Source: Bradyrhizobium sp. CCGB12 (lineage in GTDB: Bacteria > Pseudomonadota > Alphaproteobacteria > Rhizobiales > Xanthobacteraceae). Taken from it: 64,000 bases of DNA. The translations under genes and the position numbers were made by a program. The stretch covers positions 4,278,001-4,342,000 of the forward strand of contig NZ_JANADO010000001.1 in NCBI RefSeq assembly GCF_024199845.1, written 5' to 3'. How positions within the stretch are numbered: position 1 is the stretch's first letter; every line of letters starts with the position of its first letter. Under the pieces are notes generated by a model. That model was not told the origin of the DNA and did no database searches. It was given only the letters and a program-made list of their open reading frames with translations. This document shows, piece after piece, positions 17,920 to 26,764 of the stretch.

Positions 17920-18813
17920 TTATTGCTCAGCAGCTTTCCGGACATCGAGCACCGCCTGCGCCCATTCGGCCGGCCGCTCCTGCGGCAAATTGTGACCGGC
18001 GCCGGCGAAGACGCGCCGCTCGAAGAAACCCTCGAACTTGTGCGCGTGATGGGCGGTGCCGGCATTGACGCCGTCACTGTCGCCGTCGATTGCGATGGTC
18101 GGGACGCGGACCTGTGGCTGCGCGGCAAGCTTTGCCTCGATCGCGGCATAGGCGGGGTCGCCCTCGACCAGCGCATAGCGGTGGCGGTAGGAATGGATCA
18201 CGACATCGACGAAATCGGGATTGTCGAACGAGGTCGCGCTCTTCTCGAACGTCGCGTCGTCGAAAGCCCATGTCGGCGACCACATCGACCAGAGCTGGCG
18301 CGCAAAGCCGCGCCGGTTGCGCTCCAGTGCGCGGTGGCCGCGCTCGTTGTGGAAGAGATATTGATACCACAGCGCCGCCTCTTCCGGCGGCGAGGCCGGC
18401 TCCATGGCGCGGGCGATGTTCTGGATGTTGTAGGAATTGCCGGAGACGAGCCCGATCACGCGCTCCGGATGCAGCGCGGAGACCACGCAGGCCGCACGTC
18501 CGCCCCAATCATAACCGCCGACGACCGCACGCTTGATGCCGAGCGCGTCCATGAAGGCCAGGAGATCGGCGCCCAGCGCCGCCTGCTCGCCGGAGCGCAG
18601 CGTCTCCGGGAAGCGAAACCGCGTCGGCCCGTAGCCGCGCAGCCAGGGCACCAGCACCCGTGCGCCGGCTTGCGCAAGGATCGGCGCGGTCTCGGCATAG
18701 GCGTTCACGTCGTAGGGAAAGCCGTGCCCCATGATGCAGGGCCAACCATCCGGCGCGCCGTAGTCGAGATAGGCGATGTCAAGGACATCCGTGGTGGTGG
18801 ATTTTTGTTGCAT
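17920..18813 (-). CDS. Alpha/beta hydrolase, epoxide-hydrolase-like
   Basis: A 297-residue alpha/beta-hydrolase. The nucleophile elbow reads GGYDWGG, with Asp102 in place of serine and a following tryptophan, as in epoxide hydrolases and haloalkane dehalogenases. The oxyanion region is MGHGFPYDVNAY and the distal catalytic histidine is in AGAGHNLPQERP near residue 276. The cap region contains two candidate tyrosines (ALWYQYLFHNERG) as expected for an epoxide hydrolase. There is no signal peptide, so it is cytoplasmic. It lies 40 bases after the HD-domain gene on the same strand. The substrate cannot be told from sequence. Confidence 0.87.
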   Translation of the reverse strand: MQQKSTTTDVLDIAYLDYGAPDGWPCIMGHGFPYDVNAYAETAPILAQAGARVLVPWLRGYGPTRFRFPETLRSGEQAALGADLLAFMDALGIKRAVVGGYDWGGRAACVVSALHPERVIGLVSGNSYNIQNIARAMEPASPPEEAALWYQYLFHNERGHRALERNRRGFARQLWSMWSPTWAFDDATFEKSATSFDNPDFVDVVIHSYRHRYALVEGDPAYAAIEAKLAAQPQVRVPTIAIDGDSDGVNAGTAHHAHKFEGFFERRVFAGAGHNLPQERPAEWAQAVLDVRKAAEQ

Positions 18814-18853
18814 GATTTGCTCACGGCGTTGGGAAGCCGTAGCCCAGGCGCGG

Positions 18854-19681
18854 CTACTTCTGCGGCCCGGACAGCGAGATGTCGCGCTCGGCGCGGAACA
18901 CGTTGCTGTAGAGGTTGGCGATCCATTGCCGGCCGATCTCGGTCTTGTTGAGATAACCGATCTCGGTCTGGATGTGCGGTGCGACGCTGTTCCAATAGAA
19001 CTGTGGATAGCGGTTCACGATGTCGGCCGGCGAATCGTAGCCGAGCTGGCGGTTGATGCCGACCTCCTCGAACTCGTAATAGAGCGCATTGGCCTTGCGC
19101 AGATAGTTGGGGTCGCCGAGCTGGCCGATGAAGTCCGCCGCGCGCAGTATCGAGGCCTCGTCGTCGTACTCCTGCCCCTCGCGCGCCGGAAACCGCGTAC
19201 CCTCGATGGCGCGGGCGATCCGCTCAGAGTCGATGCCGCGGATCGGGGGCAATCGCCGCCGCACAAACAGTTTCGAGCGATCGACGTGATACATCATCAG
19301 ACTGGCATCCGAAGCGCCGCGCTGCAGCGACACCTTGGTGCCGGCGTCATCGATGATGAATCCGTCTTCGTCATCCTCGGGAAACAGGCCGCGGACATAG
19401 CCGATATCGTGCGCAAGGCAGGCGATCAGGATATGGAGGTAATCCTCCGCAGCAAGATGCGCATGGAGATTACGTCCCGTGAGGATGGCCTGAGCGGCCA
19501 GAGTCACCAGCATCGTATGCTCGATGTTGTGGTACAGCGCGTCGCTGTTGCCGATGCACTCCATCGCGGTGCGCGTCGAGCCCTCCAGCACCCTTGCGGA
19601 GGCCTCGTCGTACCGGCGACGCATGAACGTACCCAGCATCTTCTCCAGGGTTTCCGCCGCCAGTCTCGGTAACGTCATCAT
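18854..19681 (-). CDS. HD-domain metal-dependent phosphohydrolase
   Basis: A 275-residue cytoplasmic protein of the HD/PDEase superfamily. The metal-binding signature is visible as YHNIEHTMLVTLAAQAIL (first His), then LIACLAHDIGYVRG (the HD pair), and a later Asp in RAADFIGQLGDPNY. This matches the cyclic-nucleotide phosphodiesterase-like layout H...HD...D. Two adjacent ATGs (19681, 19678) are possible starts with no strong ribosome site. A 216-base gap without genes separates it from the transglutaminase gene upstream. It might process a nucleotide for the neighbouring ATP-grasp cluster, but that rests on position only. Confidence 0.82.
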   Translation of the reverse strand: MMTLPRLAAETLEKMLGTFMRRRYDEASARVLEGSTRTAMECIGNSDALYHNIEHTMLVTLAAQAILTGRNLHAHLAAEDYLHILIACLAHDIGYVRGLFPEDDEDGFIIDDAGTKVSLQRGASDASLMMYHVDRSKLFVRRRLPPIRGIDSERIARAIEGTRFPAREGQEYDDEASILRAADFIGQLGDPNYLRKANALYYEFEEVGINRQLGYDSPADIVNRYPQFYWNSVAPHIQTEIGYLNKTEIGRQWIANLYSNVFRAERDISLSGPQK

Positions 19682-19897
19682 GGATGCAGGCCCGTCTGTC
19701 GGTGGTATTCCACGCCAACTCCCGACGTTTCATTCTTGTCATCGACGCAAGAGCCAGCATAGCCCATCTTGGGCCGACTGACCAAATCCCGGAACGAAAA
19801 GACGAAAAATGTTGCAGTTGCGCTGCATCATAGCGCAATTGCAGTTAAGGCGCGACACTCCTTCTGGTAGCAATCATCCAAACCGCAAGATTTGCGG

Positions 19898-20776
19898 TCA
19901 TTCGACCAGCAGCACGTCGACGGCGACGCCGAGCTTCTGCTTCGGCGAGCCGACGATGATGCCGTCGACCGGCGAGACGTCGGAAAAATCGCGGGCGACC
20001 GCGAGCACGATGTGGTCATTGCCGACCAGGAGATCATTGGTCGGATCGAGATCGACCCAGCCGAGCTCCGCCCCGCACCACAACGACACCCAGGCATGGG
20101 TGGCGTCGGCGCCTTGCAGCCGCGGCTGACCCGGCGGCGGAATGGTACGCAAGTAACCGCTGACATAGGCGGCGGGCAGGCCGAGCCCGCGCAGCCCTGC
20201 GATCATCACATGGGCAAAATCCTGGCAGACGCCATGACGCTTGTCGAAGACCTCGCCAAGCGGCGTCGAGATCACCGTCGCCTTGGGATCGTAGCGAAAT
20301 TCGTTGCGGATGCGCCGCATGAGATCGACCGCGCCTTTGAGGATGCCCGCGCCCGGCGGAAAGCTTTCCGCCGCATAGGCACTGACCGGACGCAGCACCG
20401 GCACCAGCGGACTCGCAAAGACATAGCCGACCGGCGAGGATGGCTTAAGGCTCGTCACCTCGAACGCGAGGTCGCGAATGGTCTCCCAGGCCGGGCTGAC
20501 GGCATCGCGCGCCGGCGGCTGTCGCAAGACCGATACACGCGAGCGTGAATCGATCCGTAAATTGCGATGCGCAGCTTCGATCACCACGCTCTCGGTGAGC
20601 GTGCCGAAGAAATCGCGGCGGACATTGCGCTCGGCCGGACGCGGTCGGATCTCGACGCGGTGCGAAATCAGCTCCTGGCCGTTGCCTGTTCTCGGCTCCA
20701 GCCGCAGCGTGCAGCGGGCGAAGCTGACCGGACTTTCATATGCGTAGGTCGTGACGTGGCGGATGTCGTAGATCAC
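19898..20776 (-). CDS. Transglutaminase-like cysteine protease (COG1305 type)
   Basis: A 292-residue bacterial transglutaminase-like protein. An N-terminal beta domain (IYDIRHVTTYAYESPVSFAR, residues 1-100) is followed by the catalytic domain with the triad Cys184 (DKRHGVCQDFAHVMI), His227 (DATHAWVSLWC) and Asp244 (GWVDLDPTND). The start is GTG at 20776, overlapping the upstream stop in the sequence GTGA, so translation is coupled to the ATP-grasp/alpha-E gene. There is no signal peptide, hence it is cytoplasmic. It is the last gene of the three-gene unit. In comparative-genomics work such proteins are predicted to act as peptidases or as ligases joining a peptide to amines; no product is known. 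Confidence 0.93.
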   Translation of the reverse strand: MIYDIRHVTTYAYESPVSFARCTLRLEPRTGNGQELISHRVEIRPRPAERNVRRDFFGTLTESVVIEAAHRNLRIDSRSRVSVLRQPPARDAVSPAWETIRDLAFEVTSLKPSSPVGYVFASPLVPVLRPVSAYAAESFPPGAGILKGAVDLMRRIRNEFRYDPKATVISTPLGEVFDKRHGVCQDFAHVMIAGLRGLGLPAAYVSGYLRTIPPPGQPRLQGADATHAWVSLWCGAELGWVDLDPTNDLLVGNDHIVLAVARDFSDVSPVDGIIVGSPKQKLGVAVDVLLVE

Positions 20777-23298
20777 GCCAGCCCCGTCAGCTTTTCCGGT
20801 CGGCTGGCATTGGGGCCGTGCGGGAAATAGTGCTGCCCGATCGCCTCGGCGAGGCTGAGCAGATCCTGCTCCAGCGCGAACAGCATCTTGACCTCGAGCT
20901 TCTCGGCCTCCGCCGTCGCAAGCAGGGCCTGCATCGCGACCGCAAGCCGCTGCGGCTTCTCGATCAGGCCGTGCTCCTTCAGGCTCGGCAACGCGGCGAT
21001 GTGCTCGTTCAGCGCCGTCACCTGGAACGCGACCGATCGCGGATTGTAGCCGTCGAGCACGGCGAGGTCGCGCACCGGCGCCAGAATCGGCGCCAGCAGG
21101 TAGCGCGAGCGATAGGTGATCTGGCAATCCACCAGCGTCAGCAGGATGTCGAGGTCCTCGTCGCCGGCCTCGTCATAGGCGAACTGGCGCGTGAAGCGCG
21201 TGGTGTTGATGGCGCGCTCGACGCGGCGGCCGATGTCGAGAAAGCGCCAGCCGGCGGCGCGGTTCATGTTCTCCTGCGCAAGGCCGGCGAAGCTCGCCAG
21301 CTCCTGCAAGGTCAGCTCGGCGGCGCTGACGACGCTGTCGTCGTCCTCGACCTCGTAGGCGAGACGCTCGGCCATCTCGGTGATGACCTGCCAGGCATCG
21401 GGCGACAGCCGCTCGCGCAACGAGGTCGCGGTACGCTGCGCGGCGCGTACCAGCGACAGCGCCGAGCCGAAACGTGCCTCGCTCTGCAATGCCTCGGCCA
21501 CGATGCGCCCCTGTGCCGCGCGCGAGGTCTGCGAGATCGCGCCCCAGGCCACCAGCAGGCGCTGGATGCGTTCGGCCGATTGCACCGAGGCGGCGGTGCC
21601 CTTGTTGGGCCCGCTCGGCGAGCCGAGCGCGCGCACCAGGCGCAGTGTCGCCTCGGCGCGTTCGAGATAGCGGCCGAGCCAGAACAGATTGTCGGCGGCG
21701 CGGCTCGGCAACACGCCGGCGATGCGGCGGATGCGGACCTTGTCGGTCGCCGGCAGCAGCGTCGCGGTCGAGACCTGCTTGTCCGAGATGACCCAGACGT
21801 CGGCGGCACGGGCGCCGTCGCCCATCGACACGGCACGTGCATCGGCCTGCTCGGCGATCCGGCAGAAGCCGCCGGGCATGATGACCCAGCCGTCGGGCGT
21901 TGCGGCCGCGAACACGCGCAGCACGAAGGGCCGCGGCGTGAGCTGCCCCTGCTCCCACACCGGCATGGTCGAGAGCCGCACCACCTCCTGGCCGACATAG
22001 TCCATGCCGCGCGTGGTGATGGCGTCGATCAGGCGCTGGCGGTCGCTCGCATCCAGCTCGCTCGCGAGCATTGGCCCGCTGGAGTCGAAGCCGGGAACGC
22101 CGCGCCGGTAGGCGCCTTCGATCGCGACCTCATCGAGCCGCGACAGCACCTCGTCGCGCGCGATGCGCTGGCCGCACCACCAGGTCGCGATGTGCGGCAT
22201 CTTCAGCTCCTCGCCGAGCAGACGGCGGCTGAGCGCCGGCAGGAAGCCGAGCAGCGCCCGCGCCTCCGGCACGCCCGAGCCCGGCATGTTGGCGACGACG
22301 ACGCCGTCCTTGCGCAATACGTCGATCAGGCCGGGCACGCCGAGATGCGAGGAGGCATCGAGCTCGAGCGGATCGAGCGAGTTGGAATCGACGCGGCGGA
22401 GCAGCACGTCGAGCCGCTTGAGGCCGGCGACGGTGCGGATATGGATCCGGTTGTCGCTGACGGCGAGATCGTCCCCCTCGACCAGGAGGAAGCCGAGATA
22501 GCGCGCCAGCGTCGCATGCTCGAAATAGGTCTCGCTGAAGCTGCCGGGGGTGAGCACGCCGATGCGCGGCTCGTCGCGATCGGCACGCGCGCGCAGACTG
22601 TCGCGGAATGCCTCGAAGAAAGGCGCGACGCGCGGCACATTCATCGACTTGTAAAGATCGGAGAAGGCGCGCGAGAGCACCAGGCGGTTCTCCAGCGCAT
22701 AGCCCGCGCCCGACGGCGCCTGGGTGCGGTCGCCGAGCACCCACCAGCGGCCGTCGGGGCCGCGGCCGACATCGGCGGCGTAGATCGACAGATAGCGCCC
22801 GCCGGGCGGCGGCACGCCGCAGACAGGGCGGAGATATTCGGGGCTGCCGGCGATCGCGGCCGCAGGCAGCGCGCCTTCCGCGACCAGCCGGCCCTCGCCA
22901 TAGATGTCGCGCAGCACCAGCTCGAGCAGCTCGGCGCGCTGCTTGATCCCGGCGGAGAGCTGCTGCCAGTCGGCCTCGTCGATCAGGAGCGGCAGATGGC
23001 TGACCGACCAGGGCCGGTCGGCGCTGTCGCCGGGAGCGCGGTAGGTGACGCCGGCCTCGCGGAGATGACGGTCGGCCATGGCAAAGCGCCGCTCGGCCTC
23101 GTCTGGCGCGAGCGCGCCGAAGGCGTCGAAGAAGCGGCTCCAGACCGCGCGCGGGGCGCCATCGGGTTCCAGGAATTCGTCGGGAATTCCGGGCAGACGG
23201 CTATAGTCGCGGACCCATTGCGCAAGGCGGCGCCGGCCCTCGCGCTGTCCTTGCGCCTTGCCCGCCTTGTCGTCCTGCTCGGCTGCGCCCTCGGCCAT
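20773..23298 (-). CDS. Circularly permuted ATP-grasp ligase fused to alpha-E domain
   Basis: An 841-residue fusion. Residues of about 25-510 are the circularly permuted ATP-grasp domain (COG2308). Its blocks include GVTYRAPGDSADRPWSVSHL, WWVLGDRTQAPSGAGYALEN, IGVLTPGSFSETYFEHATLA, LLVEGDDLAVSDNRIHIRTV and the late RPFVLRVFAAATPDGWVIMP. Residues of about 527-835 are the all-helical alpha-E domain (COG2307), beginning VLPSRAADNLFWLGRYLERA. These two proteins are often encoded separately; here they are one chain. ATP-grasp enzymes make amide bonds through acyl-phosphates, and alpha-E is a predicted partner of unknown chemistry. The ATG at 23298 has GGGAGAGG upstream and lies 27 bases after the DUF2126 gene; the 3' end overlaps the transglutaminase by 4 bases. 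Confidence 0.92.
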   Translation of the reverse strand: MAEGAAEQDDKAGKAQGQREGRRRLAQWVRDYSRLPGIPDEFLEPDGAPRAVWSRFFDAFGALAPDEAERRFAMADRHLREAGVTYRAPGDSADRPWSVSHLPLLIDEADWQQLSAGIKQRAELLELVLRDIYGEGRLVAEGALPAAAIAGSPEYLRPVCGVPPPGGRYLSIYAADVGRGPDGRWWVLGDRTQAPSGAGYALENRLVLSRAFSDLYKSMNVPRVAPFFEAFRDSLRARADRDEPRIGVLTPGSFSETYFEHATLARYLGFLLVEGDDLAVSDNRIHIRTVAGLKRLDVLLRRVDSNSLDPLELDASSHLGVPGLIDVLRKDGVVVANMPGSGVPEARALLGFLPALSRRLLGEELKMPHIATWWCGQRIARDEVLSRLDEVAIEGAYRRGVPGFDSSGPMLASELDASDRQRLIDAITTRGMDYVGQEVVRLSTMPVWEQGQLTPRPFVLRVFAAATPDGWVIMPGGFCRIAEQADARAVSMGDGARAADVWVISDKQVSTATLLPATDKVRIRRIAGVLPSRAADNLFWLGRYLERAEATLRLVRALGSPSGPNKGTAASVQSAERIQRLLVAWGAISQTSRAAQGRIVAEALQSEARFGSALSLVRAAQRTATSLRERLSPDAWQVITEMAERLAYEVEDDDSVVSAAELTLQELASFAGLAQENMNRAAGWRFLDIGRRVERAINTTRFTRQFAYDEAGDEDLDILLTLVDCQITYRSRYLLAPILAPVRDLAVLDGYNPRSVAFQVTALNEHIAALPSLKEHGLIEKPQRLAVAMQALLATAEAEKLEVKMLFALEQDLLSLAEAIGQHYFPHGPNASRPEKLTGLA

Positions 23299-23325
23299 GC
23301 GCCTCTCCCTGCCCCACCATCATAC

Positions 23326-26300
23326 TCATTGCAGGAGCGGGGTCCGCAAGTCGAGGGTCAGCGGAAACTCATTTGTACGTTCCTCGGGCGGCGGCTGGAC
23401 CGGCCCCGGCGTATGGCCATGGTCTTGGAAGCGCGCCAGCCGCCGTGCCTCGGCCTCATAGGTGTTGACGGGCTTGGTATCGTAGTTGCGCCCACCAGGA
23501 TGGGCGACGTGATAGACGCAGCCGCCGATCGAGCGGCCGTTCCAGGTGTCAATGAGATCAAAGGTCAGGGGCGCGTGGACGGGTATGGTCGGGTGCAGGC
23601 CGGAGGCCGGCTGCCAGGCCTTGAAGCGGACTCCGGCCACGGCTTCGGCGGATCGGCCGGTCGCGGTCATCGGCAGGCGGCGGCCATTGCAGGTGACGAT
23701 GTGACGGCCTTCGACAAAGCCCTCGGCTTTTACTTGAAGTCGTTCGACCGAACTGTCGACATAGCGCACCGTGCCGCCGGACGAGCCCTCCTCGCCCAGC
23801 ACGTGCCAGGGCTCCAGCGCCTGGCGCAATTCCAGCGTCACCCCGCCATGATGGACCCGGCCGAAGGCGGGGAAACGGAATTCGAGCTGGGCCAGATACC
23901 ATTCCGGCTCAAAGGGATAGCCGGACTGCTTCAACTCAGAAAGCACTTCAAGAAAATCCTGCCAAATGAAGTGAGGCAGCATGAAGCGATCATGCAGCGC
24001 GGTGCCCCAGCGTACGAACTTGCCTTGTTGCGGCTCGCGCCAGAATTTTGCGATCAGCGCGCGGATCAGGAGCTGCTGCGCCAGCGACATGCGCGGGTCC
24101 GGCGGCATTTCGAGCGCGCGGAATTCGACGAGACCGAGCCGCCCCGTGGACCCTTCCGGCGAATAGAGCTTGTCGATGCAGATCTCGGCGCGGTGGGTGT
24201 TGCCGGTGATGTCGACCAGCAGATGCCGGAACAGCCGGTCGACCAGCCACAGCGGCGTCTGGTAGCCCGGCGGCGGCACCTGCGACAGCGCGATCTCGAG
24301 CTCGTAGATGCTGTCGTGGCGGGCCTCGTCGATGCGCGGCGCCTGGCTGGTCGGGCCGATGAAGAGACCGGAGAAGAAGTAGGACAGCGACGGATGCCGC
24401 TGCCAGTACAAGACCAGACTCTTCAGCAGATCGGGCCGGCGCAGGAACGGTGAGTCCTGCGGCGAGGAGCCGCCGACCACGACGTGATTGCCGCCCCCGG
24501 TGCCGGTGTGGCGACCGTCGACCAGGAAGCGGTTGGCGCCGAGCCGAACTTTCCCTGCGTCCTCATAAAGGCCGGACGTGATGTCGACCGCCTCGCGCCA
24601 GCTCTTGGCCGGCTGGATGTTGATCTCGATGACACCGGGATCTGGCGTCACCTTGATGACCTCGATGCGCGGATCGAACGGCGGCGGGTAACCTTCCACA
24701 TGGACCTGAAGCTGTATCTCCTCGGCCGTGGCTTCAAGCGCCGCGATCAGTTCGAGATAATCCTCGATGCGCTCGACCGGCGGCATGAAGGCGCAGAGCA
24801 CGCCGTCGCGGACTTCGACCGACATCGCGGTGCGGACCGGGACGGAGGTATTGAGATGCTCGGGCGCAACCCGCGGCGGCGATGGCGGGCGCGCGGCGAG
24901 CGTGAACACCGGCAGCTTGCCCCGCGCCTCCATCGGGTCCTGTTCGACGATGTAGGGATATTGGTTGGGCGGGACGTAGCCGAGCGAGCCGATCGGCAGG
25001 CGCAGGCCCAGGGGAGAATCGCCGGGCGTCAGGAACAGATGATTGCGCCGGAGTTGCCAGCGCTCGCTGCGCCAGCGCGGCGGCGCGTTCCAGCGCTGCA
25101 CCGGCAGCACGAAGCCGCGCGGCGTGTTGAGGCCCTGCTCGAACACCCGCGCTATGCGCGCACGCGCCTCCGGATCGGACAATTTGGAGTCGGACGGATC
25201 GACGTTAACCGGGAGCTCGGCCTCCTTCTGAAGCCAAAGCGCTGTGTCCTCGTAGGCCGGCATGATGTAGCCGGGATCGAGGCCGAGCCGCGCCGCCATA
25301 CCTTCCATAAAGGTCTCGGCGTCCTTCACCTGCGCGGGCCGCGGATTTTCAATTCTGGCGATGAGATCGGCGTTCTTCCAGATCAGCACGCCATCCTTGC
25401 GCCAGTACAGGCCGAAGGCCCAGCGCGGCAGGCTCTCGCCCGGATACCATTTGCCCTGACCGTAATGCAGCAGGCCGCCGGGCGCGAAGCGCGTGCGCAG
25501 CCGGCGGATCAGATCGTCGGCGAGCGCACGCTTGGTCGGGCCGACGGCTTCCGTATTCCACTCCCCTGCCTCGAGATCGTCGACCGAGACGAAGGTGGGC
25601 TCACCGCCCATGGTGAGCCGCACGTCCTGCGCAGCGAGATCGCCGTCGACCTGCTCGCCGAGATCGTTGAGCCGCGCCCAGGATTCGTCAGAGAACGGTC
25701 TTGTGATGCGCGGCGCCTCGCGGATGCGCTTCACGCTCATGTCGAAAGCAAACTCGACCTCGGCAAAGCCGGCACCGCCCGAGATCGGCGCCGCGGAGCG
25801 ATAATGCGGCGTGGCCGCAACCGGGATGTGTCCCTCGCCGGCAAGCATGCCGGAGGTGGCATCGAACCCAATCCAGCCGGCGCCCGGCAGGTAGACCTCG
25901 GCCCAGGCGTGCAGGTCGGTGATGTCGTTCTCGACTTCCGGCGGCCCCTCGATCGGATCGATGTCGGGACGGATCTGGACGAAATAGCCCGAGACGAAGC
26001 GCGCCGCGAGACCGAGATGACGCAGCGTCTGGATCAAGAGCCAGGCGGAGTCGCGGCATGATCCCGCGCCGGAGGCGAGCGTCTCCTCCGGCGTCTGCAC
26101 GCCGGGCTCCATGCGGATGATGTAGCGGATCTTGGTCTGGAGCTCGCGATTGAGCTCGACCAGGAAGTTGACGGTGTTCGGGGCTTCCTGCGGGATCGTA
26201 TCGAGATATTTCGCGAACAGACGATCGGGCTTGATGGTCTCGAGATAGGGTGCGAGCTCGGTCTTGAGATCTTTCGGGTACTCGAACGGGAAGCTGTCAG

Positions 26301-26595
26301 CGTAAGGTTCGACGAAGAAGTCGAACGGATTGACCACGGTCATCTGCGCCGTGAAATCGACCTCGAACTTAAGCTCGGTGGTCTTCTCCGGAAAGACGTA
26401 GCGCGCGAGCCAGTTGCCTTGCGGATCCTGCTGCCAGTTCACGAAATGATTTGAGGGCGTGACCTTGAGCGAGTAGCTCAGGATCGGCGTTCGCGTGTGC
26501 GGTGCCGGCCGCAGGCGGATGGTCTGCGGACCAAGGTCGATCGGGCGGTCGTATTTGTAGTGCGTGACATGATGTAGTGCGACGTAGATCGACAC
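23326..26595 (-). CDS. Transglutaminase-DUF2126 fusion protein (COG4196 type)
   Basis: A 1089-residue protein. The N-terminal 290 residues are a transglutaminase domain with Cys180 ([18 protein letters not shown]), His229 ([15 protein letters not shown]) and Asp245 ([15 protein letters not shown]). The remaining about 790 residues are DUF2126, with motifs such as [18 protein letters not shown] and [20 protein letters not shown]. Its length matches the family norm of about 1100. I chose GTG 26595 ([20 protein letters not shown]) because homologous domains begin there and GGAG lies upstream; the frame extends to 26652. It is the first gene of the peptide-ligase unit. DUF2126 has a region related to glutamate-cysteine-ligase-like/amidoligase folds by published prediction, so the protein may itself join and cut peptide bonds. 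Confidence 0.9.
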   Translation of the reverse strand: MSIYVALHHVTHYKYDRPIDLGPQTIRLRPAPHTRTPILSYSLKVTPSNHFVNWQQDPQGNWLARYVFPEKTTELKFEVDFTAQMTVVNPFDFFVEPYADSFPFEYPKDLKTELAPYLETIKPDRLFAKYLDTIPQEAPNTVNFLVELNRELQTKIRYIIRMEPGVQTPEETLASGAGSCRDSAWLLIQTLRHLGLAARFVSGYFVQIRPDIDPIEGPPEVENDITDLHAWAEVYLPGAGWIGFDATSGMLAGEGHIPVAATPHYRSAAPISGGAGFAEVEFAFDMSVKRIREAPRITRPFSDESWARLNDLGEQVDGDLAAQDVRLTMGGEPTFVSVDDLEAGEWNTEAVGPTKRALADDLIRRLRTRFAPGGLLHYGQGKWYPGESLPRWAFGLYWRKDGVLIWKNADLIARIENPRPAQVKDAETFMEGMAARLGLDPGYIMPAYEDTALWLQKEAELPVNVDPSDSKLSDPEARARIARVFEQGLNTPRGFVLPVQRWNAPPRWRSERWQLRRNHLFLTPGDSPLGLRLPIGSLGYVPPNQYPYIVEQDPMEARGKLPVFTLAARPPSPPRVAPEHLNTSVPVRTAMSVEVRDGVLCAFMPPVERIEDYLELIAALEATAEEIQLQVHVEGYPPPFDPRIEVIKVTPDPGVIEINIQPAKSWREAVDITSGLYEDAGKVRLGANRFLVDGRHTGTGGGNHVVVGGSSPQDSPFLRRPDLLKSLVLYWQRHPSLSYFFSGLFIGPTSQAPRIDEARHDSIYELEIALSQVPPPGYQTPLWLVDRLFRHLLVDITGNTHRAEICIDKLYSPEGSTGRLGLVEFRALEMPPDPRMSLAQQLLIRALIAKFWREPQQGKFVRWGTALHDRFMLPHFIWQDFLEVLSELKQSGYPFEPEWYLAQLEFRFPAFGRVHHGGVTLELRQALEPWHVLGEEGSSGGTVRYVDSSVERLQVKAEGFVEGRHIVTCNGRRLPMTATGRSAEAVAGVRFKAWQPASGLHPTIPVHAPLTFDLIDTWNGRSIGGCVYHVAHPGGRNYDTKPVNTYEAEARRLARFQDHGHTPGPVQPPPEERTNEFPLTLDLRTPLLQ

Positions 26596-26688
26596 GGGGT
26601 GCGGTGCTCCAGCAGCATTTTTGAGCAGAACACCGCTGGTGACCTCGATCAAGCACTAACAACGGGCAGTGCGTGCCTACGGCACGGG

Positions 26689-26763
26689 CGAATGGTAAGT
26701 GGCGAATCGCGAGTAGCCAAAGGTTTGCCTTATTCGCTACTCCCTATTCGCCATTCGCCCCCG
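26689..26763. repeat. Palindromic repeat, copy A (GAGTAGC...GCTACTC type)
   Basis: A dyad with GAGTAGCC (26710-26717) facing GCTACTCCC and flanking GAATGG/CCATTCGCC arms. It fills the space between the dehydratase stop (26765) and the DUF2126 gene. A closely related unit lies on the other side of the dehydratase gene at 28306-28385. Confidence 0.7.
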
Positions 26764-26764
26764 T

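Noticed and set aside
20818..24453. A 1211-codon open frame on the plus strand, antisense to the ATP-grasp and DUF2126 genes
   Set aside because: Its product is Arg/Gly/Asp/His-rich without domains. It lies opposite two conserved genes with intact catalytic motifs, and high G+C at third positions keeps the antisense frame open.
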